Positions 1 to 9,385 of a stretch of DNA of 64,000 nucleotides are shown here, one piece after another. The first letter of the stretch is position 1, and the number at the start of each line of letters is the position of its first letter. The translations under genes were made by a program, and so were the position numbers. This DNA is from Cytophagales bacterium (GTDB lineage Bacteria; Bacteroidota; Bacteroidia; Cytophagales; Spirosomataceae): assembly GCA_013298125.1 (NCBI GenBank), contig JAAFJP010000011.1:62001-126000 (forward strand). The letters are read 5' to 3'. Under the pieces are notes generated by a model that was given only the letters and a program-made list of their open reading frames with translations, searched no databases and was not told where the DNA came from.

Positions 1-2003
1 AGTGTTTCAGATTTTGATTTGCCATTGTTAAAATCAAAGGCTCTGAAATATCGCAAACGCTCTTTCAAATCGGTCTTGGTGTCAGTAGCTAAACTTGCCA
101 AAAACTTCACCGATTCGTTGGTTCTTGCTCGCCACACGATGTCCCTACTCGCCGAGGTTTGAGTTGGGTCGCTTACTTTTTTCAAATAAGCCGCAAAAAA
201 AGCATCCCAATTTTCGGAAGCCCCAATGCCCAAAGCCTCCAAATACCAACGGTCTTTGCCGTCGTGTTGCGTTGCCAAAGTTGCCCACAATTCAGCGGCT
301 TCGGGCGATTTATTTCCGTGTAACGCCACCGCACATTCACGGCGTACTTGTGGGTCAGTATCTTTTACCAACGTTTTCAAATAAGACACAACATCCAATT
401 TCAATTGACGAGCCGCTCTAATTCCTGCAATTCTGATGTCTGGATTAGCGTCTGCCAAAGCCAATTCAGTATATTTTTTACCATCAATCATTTTGCACAA
501 AGCCCAAAATGCTCGTGCTTTCATGCGTGGATTTTCAGAACCCCAAAGTTTAACTAACTCAGCCTCAGAGGCTTTGCCAAATTTCATCAAGGCTTCCCAA
601 GCCAAATAACGAGTTGCCAAATTAGGACTTTGCAAAGAAGCCACAGCCCCCGCAGGAGTCGACAAATCCATCGTAGGGACTTTGTAAGGCGTGTTTGCAG
701 GAGCAATTCTGTACACACGTCCACGCACTTGGTCGCCCGCTTGGTGTCCGCCCACGCCTGGGTCGTACCAGTCCGCCACAATCAGCGAACCATCGGGAGC
801 AACGCACACATCGGCAGGACGAAACCATTGGTCTTTTTCCTGTTTCATAATGTTCACAATCTCAGCAGAATAACCCGCCCCAGCTTTCTGAACGGGGTAG
901 GAGCGAACTACATTATGCCCCGGCTCACAGTGAATCATTTGTCCTTGAAAAACCTTTGGCAAAAGGCTTCCTTCGTACACAATCATACCCGTGGGCGAGC
1001 CAGAGCCTGTTTGTAGGAGATTAGGCATCGTGCCAGGGTCATTCAAATGCCAGTGACGTTTCGGAATTTCCTCTTCTATATTGGTACGACTCACATCCCA
1101 CGAAGCACGGGTCAATTGGTCTTTGTAACCATAACTTCCGTATTCCATTACGTAGTTAATTCGCACGCCTTTGTTGCCATCATCATCATTATCCGACTGC
1201 CACATTGTTCCGTAAGAATCCACGGCAACTTCATAATTATTTCTAAAATCATCACCCAAACATTCCACCTCAGAACCGTCCATATTGCAACGGAAAACCA
1301 TGCCTTCTTGATAATTTTTAGGAGAAATTTCTTTGCCAAATTGGTCTTTTACCACATTTCCTGTGGCATCTTTCAAGATTTCTCCTGCATTACCAAAATT
1401 GAAATATAGTTTACCATCTGGTCCAAAAACAAAGGCGTGCATTCCGTGGTCGTGCTGTTCGCCTTTCATGCCTTGGAAAAGAATCTCCTTTTTATCGGCT
1501 TTATCGTCCCCGTTGGTATCGGTAAATTTCCAAACGTAGGGACTTTGCGAAACAATGACTACATTTCCCAAAACTGAAATCCCCAAAGGAGCATTGATTT
1601 CAGGTCCTTGGTAGAAGATTTTGCTTTCGTCGGCTTTACCGTCACCGTCTTTATCTTCCAAGATCATGATTCTATCACCCTCTTTTTTCTCAGGATTTCC
1701 CGTGATGGCAGGGCGATAATTGTAGGCTTCCAAAACCCACACACGCCCACGAGCATCAACTTCAATATCCGTTGGGTTCATAAGCATAGGCTCAGTAGCG
1801 AAGGTTTTTGCTTCCAAACCATCGGCTACTTTGATGCCTACGAGAGCATTTTCAGGCAAGCGTTTTTGGGCTTCCGTCATCACAGAATCTATGTAATGAT
1901 TAACAAAACGACTTGTGGAAGTATTTTGATAAGCCGTTGAGAATAAGACAATTCCGAGAAAAGTTACAGGAATTCCGAAGCGTAATGTTTTTGATAATTT
2001 CAT
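1..2003 (-). CDS. PVC-type membrane-bound dehydrogenase, 3' end beyond window (partial)
   Basis: An uninterrupted minus-strand frame starts at ATG 2003 and runs off the left edge, giving about 667 residues. The N-terminus has a short hydrophobic segment (signal peptide or anchor). A six-bladed propeller-like region follows, with the motifs MNPTDIEVDARGRVWV, LEDKDGDGKAD and WFRPADVCVAPDGSLIVADW, then HEAT-like helical repeats rich in VRRECAVALHG-type units. These are the hallmarks of the 'putative membrane-bound dehydrogenase' family (TIGR02604 type) known from Planctomycetes and Cytophagales, probably exported and acting on sugars or related alcohols. A TAAATTTG box at 2028-2035, 25 nt upstream of the start, fits a Bacteroidota -7 element. 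The protein is a clear paralogue of the gene at 28177-31071, whose C-terminus carries a c-heme motif; whether this copy has one cannot be seen. The substrate is unknown. Confidence 0.85.
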   Translation of the reverse strand, partial: MKLSKTLRFGIPVTFLGIVLFSTAYQNTSTSRFVNHYIDSVMTEAQKRLPENALVGIKVADGLEAKTFATEPMLMNPTDIEVDARGRVWVLEAYNYRPAITGNPEKKEGDRIMILEDKDGDGKADESKIFYQGPEINAPLGISVLGNVVIVSQSPYVWKFTDTNGDDKADKKEILFQGMKGEQHDHGMHAFVFGPDGKLYFNFGNAGEILKDATGNVVKDQFGKEISPKNYQEGMVFRCNMDGSEVECLGDDFRNNYEVAVDSYGTMWQSDNDDDGNKGVRINYVMEYGSYGYKDQLTRASWDVSRTNIEEEIPKRHWHLNDPGTMPNLLQTGSGSPTGMIVYEGSLLPKVFQGQMIHCEPGHNVVRSYPVQKAGAGYSAEIVNIMKQEKDQWFRPADVCVAPDGSLIVADWYDPGVGGHQAGDQVRGRVYRIAPANTPYKVPTMDLSTPAGAVASLQSPNLATRYLAWEALMKFGKASEAELVKLWGSENPRMKARAFWALCKMIDGKKYTELALADANPDIRIAGIRAARQLKLDVVSYLKTLVKDTDPQVRRECAVALHGNKSPEAAELWATLATQHDGKDRWYLEALGIGASENWDAFFAAYLKKVSDPTQTSASRDIVWRARTNESVKFLASLATDTKTDLKERLRYFRAFDFNNGKSKSET

Positions 2004-2108
2004 GGAAAATATTGAATTATGATAGTTCAAATTTAGAAAGAGAAAAACAACAGTTTTATAATCGGATGTTTATAAAATTTGTTTACAAAATTTGTTTACA
2101 AAATACAA

Positions 2109-2150
2109 AAAAATCCCTGATAGATTTATACTTTTCTATCAGGGATTTTT
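2109..2150 (-). terminator. Rho-independent terminator after the SDR gene
   Basis: A 15-bp perfect inverted repeat (2109-2123 with 2136-2150, stem core ATCCCTGATAG) is followed on the minus strand by a U-rich run. It lies 19 nt beyond the stop of the SDR gene. Confidence 0.85.
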
Positions 2151-2168
2151 ATTGTAAGTTCTTTATGT

Positions 2169-3083
2169 TCAATTCAAGCCCACTAACTCCAAACTATCCT
2201 CCCACAAATCTGAGGCAATTTTAGTATCATAAGACTGTTTAGAGGATTGTTTTTCTTCTAAAATCTGAAAATATTTTCCAGACACTCCTTCTAATTTTTC
2301 ATCTAATAACAGTCTCGCAATTGCTCCACCCGAAACATCAGGTGTACTACTGACAACGCCTAATAGTTTGAAAAATCCCGTTGAGGCTCTTAGCATCCAT
2401 CTGGCAAATGGATTTTTGATACTTTGTACTAAATTGGTTGCGGGTACGTAGGCAGGGTCATAAGCGTTGACCGTGATATTTTTCCCCTTCAATTTTCTGT
2501 CTAATTCATACGCAAAAAATAAATTGGCTAATTTGGAAGTTGCATATCGTTGAATACCAGTCATTTCCTTTTCGTTTGCCATGGTGGCTAATTGCTTTGC
2601 TCCCAAAAATAAAGGCTTATTAAATTTTCCTTCAATCGTATCAGGGTCGTGTGTACCACTACTTACTACCACGATTCGGGCAGGAGTTTGGAGATTTTCG
2701 AGTAATAAATTGGTTAGTAAAAAATGCCCTAAATGATTTGTTCCAAAAGCAATTTCGTAACCGTCTTTGGTATATTCCAAACCACTCAAAACTTGCATTC
2801 CTGCATTATTAATGAGCCCGTGAAGAGGAGGGAGAATTGATTTTTGAAAAATTGAAACAAAATCTCTGACCGATTGCAGAGAAGCCAAATCAAGCTCCAT
2901 TACGCTGATTGCTTGATTTAGGGTTTCAGCTATTAATTTCTGACGGGCTTCTTCGCCTTTATTTGTATTTCTACAAGCCAGAATAATATGCCATCCCTGA
3001 TTGGCTTTGGCAATGGTTTTAGCGCATTCAAACCCCAATCCTGAATTTGCTCCTGTGATGATTACTGTTTTATTGATTGTCAT
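2169..3083 (-). CDS. SDR-family oxidoreductase (retinol dehydrogenase/protochlorophyllide reductase-like)
   Basis: A 304-residue short-chain dehydrogenase. It shows the NAD(P) Rossmann motif TGANSGLG (residues 10-17), NNAG (92-95), the catalytic Ser near 141-142 (VVVSSGT) and the Y180-x3-K184 active-site pair (RYATSKLANLFF). The length and the GTNHLGHFLLTNLL segment match the classical/atypical SDR branch that includes retinol dehydrogenase and light-dependent protochlorophyllide reductase relatives; the substrate cannot be told. The frame extends six codons further to a GTG at 3101, but the ATG at 3083 places the Rossmann strand at the usual distance from the N-terminus, so I chose it. Downstream of a Crp/Fnr-type regulator in the same orientation, with a palindromic element in between. 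Confidence 0.9.
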   Translation of the reverse strand: MTINKTVIITGANSGLGFECAKTIAKANQGWHIILACRNTNKGEEARQKLIAETLNQAISVMELDLASLQSVRDFVSIFQKSILPPLHGLINNAGMQVLSGLEYTKDGYEIAFGTNHLGHFLLTNLLLENLQTPARIVVVSSGTHDPDTIEGKFNKPLFLGAKQLATMANEKEMTGIQRYATSKLANLFFAYELDRKLKGKNITVNAYDPAYVPATNLVQSIKNPFARWMLRASTGFFKLLGVVSSTPDVSGGAIARLLLDEKLEGVSGKYFQILEEKQSSKQSYDTKIASDLWEDSLELVGLN

Positions 3084-3145
3084 TTTCTGAATAATTTTCA
3101 CAAAATTCAGAAGTAACTTTTTGAAAGTATTTTACAATTGTTAAA

Positions 3146-3271
3146 AAATCATTTTTGCCCTCTGATTTATACGAAAAATGATTTGTTTATCAACGTCGTG
3201 AAGGTTCAAAACCTTCACGACGTTAATTTTCGTATAGATTATAGAAGGGGGCAAAATCATTTTTGCCCTCT
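3146..3271. repeat. Nested palindrome between 18-bp direct repeats, next to the Crp-like gene
   Basis: A 15-bp perfect hairpin (3192-3206 with 3210-3224, core GAAGGTTCAAAACCTTC) lies inside an outer inverted pair TATACGAAAA/TTTTCGTATA (3168-3177, 3227-3236). The whole is flanked by an exact 18-bp direct repeat, AAATCATTTTTGCCCTCT, at 3146-3163 and 3254-3271. The second direct repeat spans the stop codon of the Crp/Fnr-like gene (RGQK-stop). This resembles insertion of a palindromic unit with duplication of its target. Confidence 0.7.
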
Positions 3272-3809
3272 AATTCTACTCAAAGTAACCTGCGTAATAC
3301 CTAAGAATGAAGCAATATGACCTAACGAGACCCGCTGAATAATACTCGGACTTGATTCGATTAAATCATTGTATCGTTGGGTTGCCGTCCGAAACTGAAT
3401 GGCAAAGAGTCGATCTTGCATTGTCAAAAAAGCTCCAACGGACAATAATCTTCCTACTCTTTCGAGGTCGTGATGTTTGGCAAAGAGATTTTCGAGGTCG
3501 TCAAAAGAAATGGCTAATAATTTACTGGCTTCAAGGGTTTCAATAATTTTATTACTTGGTTTTCTGGAAAAAAAGCTATCAATTCCTCCAATTAAGCTAT
3601 TTTCTGTGGCAAAATAATCTGAAATGTCTTTTCCTTCTTGAAAATAAAACAGACGTAAAAGCCCTTTTTCTACGAAATAAAGATAATTACAAACTTGCCC
3701 TTGTTTGAGAATGATGTGATTTTTAGGTCTTGACACTATTTTCTAAATCTTGCTTTGTTTCGTCTGAGAGAGGTGAAACGGCGTTTAAATAGTTAGTAAA
3801 ATTGGTCAT
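3257..3809 (-). pseudogene. Crp/Fnr-family transcriptional regulator with a +1 frameshift
   Basis: The main frame (3257-3736) encodes a cyclic-nucleotide-binding fold (LKQGQVCNYLYFVEKGLLRL) and a C-terminal helix-turn-helix-like end (SLGHIASFLGITQVTLSRIR), as in the small Crp/Fnr regulators common in Bacteroidota. Its only in-frame start is a GTG at 3736, which would cut off the N-terminal helix. The missing N-terminus lies just upstream in another frame: ATG 3809 begins MTNFTNYLNAVSPLSDETKQ and reaches a TAA at 3723-3725. Skipping the one T of that TAA joins the frames as SVKT-KNHIILKQG, giving 183 residues, close to the usual family length (about 190). It is a pseudogene, a sequencing error, a +1 recoding site, or a truncated GTG-started protein. 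It may have regulated the downstream SDR gene. Confidence 0.7.
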
Positions 3810-3828
3810 AAAATTGAGGATTAAAATA

Positions 3829-5181
3829 TTACAAATCCATTCGCTTTACCTTATTGTAGAAACGCCAACTCAATAATGATGCTGAGGCAAATAGTGCAAG
3901 CGTAAGTCCGATCCAGATACCTATGTGTTTCATTTCATAATGAAATCCTAATACATAACTCATTGGCAAGCCAACACCCCAATAGGCAAAAACTGTTATT
4001 AAGGTTGGAATGTTTACATCTTGAATCCCTCTTAAAATCCCCAGACTAACTGCCTGAATACCATCAAAAAGTTGGAAAAAACCTCCCCAAATGATGAGTT
4101 CAGCCGCTAAGATAATGACTTGTTCATCTTTGACGTAGCTGGCAAATTCTACATTGAAAATCAATAAAAAGAACGTACAAATTGCCATAAAGACAAATCC
4201 AATTCCCAAGGCGGTTGTTCCAGCTTTCAAAATATTAGCCCTATTTTTCTCTCCCAAACTCGCCCCAACTCTTATTCCGCCCGCCGAAGCGATGCCCGTT
4301 GCTGCCATGTACGTGAGTGCTACATAATTGATGGCGACTAAATGGGCAGCTTTGTGTTGAATGCTTATCCAACCCATCATCACGACAGCCCCATAGAAGG
4401 CTGCAATTTCAAAAAAACCTTGAAATCCGCTCGTAATGCCTATTTTCAGAATATTCTTAACCAAATTATTGACGTTTCCAATCGGTTCTTTGATTTGTAG
4501 ATAGACTTTAAAAGTATCAGTTTTGAAAGTAAAATATGCTAACATCAAAGCCATGTAGGTTCTCGCAATCAGGGTTGCAACTCCCGCCCCGTTCAATCCC
4601 CATGCAGGAAAAAACCAGATGCCATGAATAAAACAATGGTTGAGAATCACGTTCAGAATCAATGCCGAAAGCGTGATTTTCATGGATAAATTGGCGAAAC
4701 CAAGCCCATCCGTAAAACTTTTGATGGAAGTAAAAACAAACGATGGAATGGTTGAGATGATAATAATCCAAAGGTACTCTTTGGTGAGTGTTCTGATTTC
4801 GGCAGGTTGTTTCGTTATTTCAAGATTGAAACTAACAAATAACAAAATCAAAGAGCAAACCAAACTCATCAAAAATGAGACTGTGATATTTGCTTTTAAT
4901 AGGCGTTTACATTCTACAAAATCATTCCCAGCCTGAGCTTTTGAGACCATCGGGGCAACTATTTGTAAACAGATATAACCGATTATGGCAATATTTACAG
5001 TCATGCCGTTAGCATCGGCGGAGGCAGCAAGGGCTTCAACAGCCCCTTTGTCCATGCGTCCCACCTGTACGGTATCGGCAAAGCCCATGAGCATAATACC
5101 CAATTGCCCCGCAATGATTGGAAGGGCTAATTGATAGGTAGCAATGATGTCTGTCTTGTAATTAAGTAGTAATTTTTTCAA
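3829..5181 (-). CDS. MATE-family multidrug/Na+ efflux transporter
   Basis: A 450-residue polytopic inner-membrane protein with about 12 hydrophobic segments in two similar halves. The N-terminal pattern (LALPIIAGQLGIMLMGFADTVQVGR) and PMVSKAQAGN are typical of NorM/DinF-like MATE exporters that use Na+ or H+ gradients to expel cationic drugs. The start is a TTG at 5181: an in-frame stop lies shortly upstream, no ATG exists before the first membrane segment, and MKKLLLNYKTD is a plausible N-terminus. It lies 19 nt upstream of the Crp-like gene's recoverable start and could share a transcript with it. The substrate is unknown. Confidence 0.92.
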   Translation of the reverse strand: MKKLLLNYKTDIIATYQLALPIIAGQLGIMLMGFADTVQVGRMDKGAVEALAASADANGMTVNIAIIGYICLQIVAPMVSKAQAGNDFVECKRLLKANITVSFLMSLVCSLILLFVSFNLEITKQPAEIRTLTKEYLWIIIISTIPSFVFTSIKSFTDGLGFANLSMKITLSALILNVILNHCFIHGIWFFPAWGLNGAGVATLIARTYMALMLAYFTFKTDTFKVYLQIKEPIGNVNNLVKNILKIGITSGFQGFFEIAAFYGAVVMMGWISIQHKAAHLVAINYVALTYMAATGIASAGGIRVGASLGEKNRANILKAGTTALGIGFVFMAICTFFLLIFNVEFASYVKDEQVIILAAELIIWGGFFQLFDGIQAVSLGILRGIQDVNIPTLITVFAYWGVGLPMSYVLGFHYEMKHIGIWIGLTLALFASASLLSWRFYNKVKRMDL

Positions 5182-5201
5182 AAGATTGTTGATTATTAAT
5201 T

Positions 5202-5320
5202 AGTTGGCAGTAATATAGTTTGCAGTATGCAGTCAAGCCAAAACTATGCAATTATCTGATTAATAGCAATTTACTTGAAACGGAGTTTACTGCCTACTGC
5301 AAACTATTTACTGCCAACTT
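5202..5320. repeat. Inverted repeat of the AGTTGGCAGTA family
   Basis: Two arms of about 31 bp (5202-5233 and 5289-5319) are inverted copies with few differences (motif AGTTGGCAGTA, then TAGTTTGCAGTA). Related pieces occur at about 18582-18612, 18826-18876, 26620-26650 and 26700-26722, always between genes. Located between guaA and the MATE gene. Confidence 0.75.
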
Positions 5321-5342
5321 AAATCAGGCTCTTCCGTTAATT

Positions 5343-6875
5343 TTATTCCCACTCAATGGTTGCAGGTGGTTTTGAAGAAATATCATAGACAACTCTATTC
5401 ACACCTTTTACTTTATTGATAATTTCGTTGGAAATATCCGCTAAAAAATCATAAGGTAAATGACACCAATCCGCCGTCATACCGTCCACGGATGAGACTG
5501 CCCGCAAGGCTACCACACGCTCATAGGTACGCTCATCGCCCATGACTCCCACCGACTGAATTGGTAAAAGCATTGCTCCCGCTTGCCAAACGCCGTCGTA
5601 TAAACCTCTGGTTTTTAAGCCATTAATAAATATGTAATCGACTTCTTGAAGAATCTGCACTTTTTCAGCTGTAATATCTCCCAAAATTCTGATACCTAAA
5701 CCTGGACCAGGAAAGGGATGACGACCTAAAATAAATTGTGGAATTTCGAGAGTTTTACCTACCAAACGAACTTCGTCTTTGAATAAAGTTTTCAAAGGTT
5801 CAACCACTTGCAATTTCATGTAGTCAGGCAATCCACCTACGTTATGGTGTGATTTAATGGTCTGCGAAGGTCCACCACTCACCGAAACGGATTCAATAAT
5901 ATCTGGATAAATTGTCCCCTGTCCCAACCATTTTACATTCTCAATCAAATGAGATTCTTGGTCAAAAACATCAATAAATGCCTTTCCGATGGCTTTTCGC
6001 TTGGCTTCGGGGTCAGTTAATCCTTCTAAGGCTTTGTAGAAAATATCCTTTGAATTTACGCCTTTTACGTTCAGTCCTAAATTTTTATAAGACTCTAAAA
6101 CATCCTCAAATTCATTCTTTCTCAGTAAACCATTATCTACAAAAATGCAGTAAAGATTTTTACCAATGGCTTTATGAATCAAAACTGCCGCAACCGAACT
6201 ATCAACGCCTCCTGAAAGCCCTAAAACCACTTTATCGTCACCCAATTGAGCTTTTAGAGCCGCCACTGTTGAATCTACAAACGAGTCAGCTGTCCAGTCT
6301 TGTGAGCATTTACAGACATCCAAAACGAAGTTTTTAATCATCGTTTTGCCTTCTAATGAGTGCGTAACTTCTGGGTGAAACTGAATACCAAACGTTTCTT
6401 CGCCTTTGATGTGAAAAGCGGCATATTTCACATCATCCGTCGAACCAATCACTTCAAAATCATCGGGCAAAGACATAATCGTATCTCCATGCGACATCCA
6501 AACTTGTGTTCCTTCTGAAACTCCCGAAAAGATTGCCGATTGCTGATTGCTGATTGCTAATTTTGCTCGTCCGTACTCACGATGTCCAGAATTATAAACT
6601 TCACCACCACCCATAAATGCCAACAGTTGAGCACCATAACAAATCCCCAAAACGGGCAATTTTCCTCTAAAAAGGCTCAAATCAACTCGTGGAGAATCTT
6701 CGTCACGCACAGAACACGGACTGCCCGAAAGGATAATTCCCTTTACAGATTCATCAATGACAGGGATTTTATTGAAAGGGTGGATTTCGCAATAAATATT
6801 TTGTTCACGAACTCGACGGGCGATTAATTGTGTAACCTGTGAACCAAAATCAAGAATGATTATTTTTTCGGACAT
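5343..6875 (-). CDS. guaA: GMP synthase (glutamine-hydrolysing)
   Basis: A 510-residue cytosolic enzyme converting XMP to GMP with ATP and glutamine, the last step of guanine nucleotide synthesis. Domains in order: a class I glutamine amidotransferase with the triad C79 (GICYGAQ), H167 and E169 (FHPEV); an ATP pyrophosphatase with the PP-loop SGGVDSS (221-227); and the C-terminal dimerisation domain with [14 protein letters not shown], ending in the characteristic PPATIEWE. The length agrees with the family (about 510-525). The ATG at 6875 gives the canonical N-terminus ([13 protein letters not shown]). A terminator at 6959-6993 separates it from the upstream glycosidase gene, so it is transcribed on its own or with what follows. 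Confidence 0.98.
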   Translation of the reverse strand: MSEKIIILDFGSQVTQLIARRVREQNIYCEIHPFNKIPVIDESVKGIILSGSPCSVRDEDSPRVDLSLFRGKLPVLGICYGAQLLAFMGGGEVYNSGHREYGRAKLAISNQQSAIFSGVSEGTQVWMSHGDTIMSLPDDFEVIGSTDDVKYAAFHIKGEETFGIQFHPEVTHSLEGKTMIKNFVLDVCKCSQDWTADSFVDSTVAALKAQLGDDKVVLGLSGGVDSSVAAVLIHKAIGKNLYCIFVDNGLLRKNEFEDVLESYKNLGLNVKGVNSKDIFYKALEGLTDPEAKRKAIGKAFIDVFDQESHLIENVKWLGQGTIYPDIIESVSVSGGPSQTIKSHHNVGGLPDYMKLQVVEPLKTLFKDEVRLVGKTLEIPQFILGRHPFPGPGLGIRILGDITAEKVQILQEVDYIFINGLKTRGLYDGVWQAGAMLLPIQSVGVMGDERTYERVVALRAVSSVDGMTADWCHLPYDFLADISNEIINKVKGVNRVVYDISSKPPATIEWE

Positions 6876-6958
6876 TGCTGTTTGGGGATTGGGGAATTTG
6901 ATAATTAGTGAATGGAATGATATGTTTGCAATACTCTAATTATCTGCCCTCTAAAAAA

Positions 6959-6993
6959 TTAAACCGCAAATTTCGGGAAAATTTGCGGTTTAA
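6959..6993 (-). terminator. Rho-independent terminator of the GH5 gene
   Basis: A 15-bp stem (6959-6973 with 6979-6993, core AAACCGCAAAT) is followed on the minus strand by a run of six T. It lies beyond the stop of the GH5 gene and before guaA. Confidence 0.85.
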
Positions 6994-7125
6994 AGGAATA
7001 AAAAGTCATAAAAAGTAGTGAGTAAAATTTAGTTGGCGGTTGGCAATGAAAAATATCTTGACAATTACTTAATTATTAACAAGTTATGGCATTTTCAAGC
7101 CTAATTGTTACCCACTTTATTATCA

Positions 7126-8874
7126 CTATTTCTTTACAAATTTCTTTACTAATCTTCCTAACGTTGTATTGATTTCGAGTAAATAAACACCCTCTCTCAG
7201 ATTTTCGATATCAAGTGATAAAATATCTCCATCAAAACGATTTGTAACAGATTGCGTGATACCTTGGTTATTTTGAACATTGAAAGTACGTATCAATCGG
7301 GCATTATTTACTTGTAACAACTTATTACTTGGGTTTGGAAATACTGTAAATTTATTTTCTAACTCAGGGTCATTACCCAAAACGGTAACCGCTACACTTT
7401 CAGGTAAAATCTCATCTACTTTTACACTATGAATCGTCACTTTGGCTACTGATTTAGCCATATCAAAAGCAATTCTGGCATTCGCATCTGTGGCATCACT
7501 CATACTGAATGTATTATAATAATTTCGTTTTTCTGTATCCAAATCCAGACCTACATACCCTGAATACGCCTTGAAATCCCCTGAGTTTTTTCCTGCATAA
7601 TTAGTAATAGTAGCTGGTTGGTTGGCAGAAGCATTGATAGTAATTTGATACTTTTTGCCATTGACAAAATTAAAATTACTTTTATTCAATTGTACTTGCC
7701 AAGTAGATGCCGAGGCTTTGGTAACATCAACGATTAAAGTATTACTCTCACGACTAAGTTGTGCAGTAGCTGGGGAATTCACCGACATTGTCCAACCGTC
7801 ATTTCCAGAAGCATAATTACTCTGATATAACTCCTTGGTATTCAGCTTTTTAGCAACAGGCATTGGGTTTTTCAATAATGCGTCTGATAACGAAGTTACA
7901 TAAGAGTCATTTTTAGGATTAAAAATTCCGAAACCTGCACTCCATTCCCAATATGCCCAACTAAATCCTTGCTCTTCAAACCAACGAGCTAAAAAGGTTG
8001 TCCAACGGTTGCGACTGTCAATATCAGCCTTACTGTAAGCTCCAAATTCTCCTATCTGAACAGCAAGGTTTTTTTGTTTTGCTAATGTGGTCAAATATTC
8101 AAACTCACTTTTTACCTGATTGCGTTCTTGTTCATAATCTTCCCACTTGGTACCAAGCCACGCATTGGCATTTGTCCCAATCCATTCAGCTCCTTGATGC
8201 GTAAAATTAAAGGGATTGTAATAGTGAATCGAAATAATCAAATTAGCATCATTCGGAATCACTAATTGACGCATCGCTGAAAGTCCATTATAATCTCCTG
8301 GACCAATCACAACGCCACGAGTAGGATTCGTTTTACGGATTTCGTTGAGGGCATCTTTCAAATAAACATTCCAAAGCTCAGGTGTGAGTTTATCATGGGG
8401 TTCGTTCATTATTTCAAAAAGGAGTTTTTGATTATATCCCTTAAAAAAAGTCGCAATTTGTCCCCACTGACTCAGAAATCGGGCTTTTGTTCCCTCTGGA
8501 TTTGAAAAAATTTCTTCGTGATGGTGCATATTAATTACCACATAAAGATTATTTGCAAGGGCATCATCAACAACTTGCTTGATGCGGGCTAAAAACGTTG
8601 CGTTGAGTGTGTATGGGGCTGTTTGTAACCCACGGGCTGGTGTGTCCCAACGAATAGGAATACGTACGTGTTTAAAACCGAGAGTGGAGATTTTTTTGAA
8701 ATAATCATCTCTCCACGGATTTCCCCATTCTGTTTCGGTTGGAGCTTCAAACATATTACCCATGTTCATTCCCCGCCCCATGTTTTTATTGAGTTCCTGA
8801 ATCGTTAAGTTATTTTGGCTAAAAAGCTCAAACGTTCCGAATATTATCAGAACTAAAATAATTATCTTTTTCAT
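7126..8874 (-). CDS. Secreted GH5 glycosidase (endoglucanase/mannanase-like) with T9SS sorting domain
   Basis: A 582-residue exported enzyme. The N-terminus is a signal peptide (MKKIIILVLIIFGTFELFSQ). Residues about 30-330 form a GH5 TIM barrel with RGMNMGNMFEAP, HHHEE, the acid/base E158 in EIMNEPH and the nucleophile E276 in QIGEFG. Residues about 345-500 look like a beta-sandwich carbohydrate-binding module. The last about 75 residues form a type A T9SS sorting domain (FTVFPNPSN, GVYLLEIN, ending LVKKFVKK), so the protein should be exported through type IX secretion to the surface or medium. A likely target is beta-1,4-glucan or mannan, but the subfamily cannot be settled by eye. A palindrome over the -7 box suggests regulation. 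Confidence 0.93.
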   Translation of the reverse strand: MKKIIILVLIIFGTFELFSQNNLTIQELNKNMGRGMNMGNMFEAPTETEWGNPWRDDYFKKISTLGFKHVRIPIRWDTPARGLQTAPYTLNATFLARIKQVVDDALANNLYVVINMHHHEEIFSNPEGTKARFLSQWGQIATFFKGYNQKLLFEIMNEPHDKLTPELWNVYLKDALNEIRKTNPTRGVVIGPGDYNGLSAMRQLVIPNDANLIISIHYYNPFNFTHQGAEWIGTNANAWLGTKWEDYEQERNQVKSEFEYLTTLAKQKNLAVQIGEFGAYSKADIDSRNRWTTFLARWFEEQGFSWAYWEWSAGFGIFNPKNDSYVTSLSDALLKNPMPVAKKLNTKELYQSNYASGNDGWTMSVNSPATAQLSRESNTLIVDVTKASASTWQVQLNKSNFNFVNGKKYQITINASANQPATITNYAGKNSGDFKAYSGYVGLDLDTEKRNYYNTFSMSDATDANARIAFDMAKSVAKVTIHSVKVDEILPESVAVTVLGNDPELENKFTVFPNPSNKLLQVNNARLIRTFNVQNNQGITQSVTNRFDGDILSLDIENLREGVYLLEINTTLGRLVKKFVKK

Positions 8875-8889
8875 AAGAGTCTTTGTTTG

Positions 8890-8916
8890 TTGATTGTTAC
8901 AAATTTAAACAATCAA
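8890..8916 (-). promoter_or_regulatory. -7 box inside a 9-bp palindrome upstream of the GH5 gene
   Basis: TTGATTGTT (8890-8898) and AACAATCAA (8908-8916) form a perfect inverted repeat around TAAATTTG (minus strand, 8900-8907), a match to the Bacteroidota -7 consensus TAnnTTTG. It lies 16 nt upstream of the GH5 start. An operator role is inference. Confidence 0.4.
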
Positions 8917-9224
8917 CCTTGGTAATCTATCCTTATTAGTTCCTTTTTATGCTAATTTTAAGCAAAAATGGTTTCCCATGAATAATAAAAAACGCTTAAA
9001 ATACAGATAATTGCATTATTCTAAGGATGTTACTACCTGAGAGGTTATCCCACTATTAGTCGTTTTGATTTTTCAAAGAATATGAATTTAACATTAGGAT
9101 AATACAAAAATAATCTGTAAGTTTAATTAAGAAAACGCCCAAAACTTAGAAAACCTCGTTCCGATCAAGCAAGGTTTTTCTAAAAAATCGGAGAGTTCTT
9201 TGACATTCATTTGATATTCCTTGT
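8917..9224. other. Non-coding spacer between the GH5 gene and hpf
   Basis: No credible gene is seen in this AT-rich spacer between divergent genes. It contains one weak hairpin near 9148-9180 (AGAAAACCT with AGGTTTTTCT) and otherwise no obvious structure. Confidence 0.5.
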
Positions 9225-9258
9225 TTTGTGTTTCCTATTTAGGAGCATTGTACTTTTG
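9225..9258 (+). promoter_or_regulatory. Candidate promoter of hpf with a long leader
   Basis: TTTG (9225-9228) and TACTTTTG (9251-9258) resemble the Bacteroidota -33 and -7 boxes with a slightly long spacer of 22 nt. Transcription would begin near 9265 and give a leader of about 120 nt before the hpf start. Confidence 0.45.
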
Positions 9259-9385
9259 TAAATCTGAGAGAATGATTGTTCGTAAATATCTAAGCAAGAA
9301 ATAAGAAATCGCTTATGAAACAAGGAACTGCTCCAAAGGGCAAGTTTTTGTTAAATAATCTGTTCAACTTAAACAAAGAGTGCGT

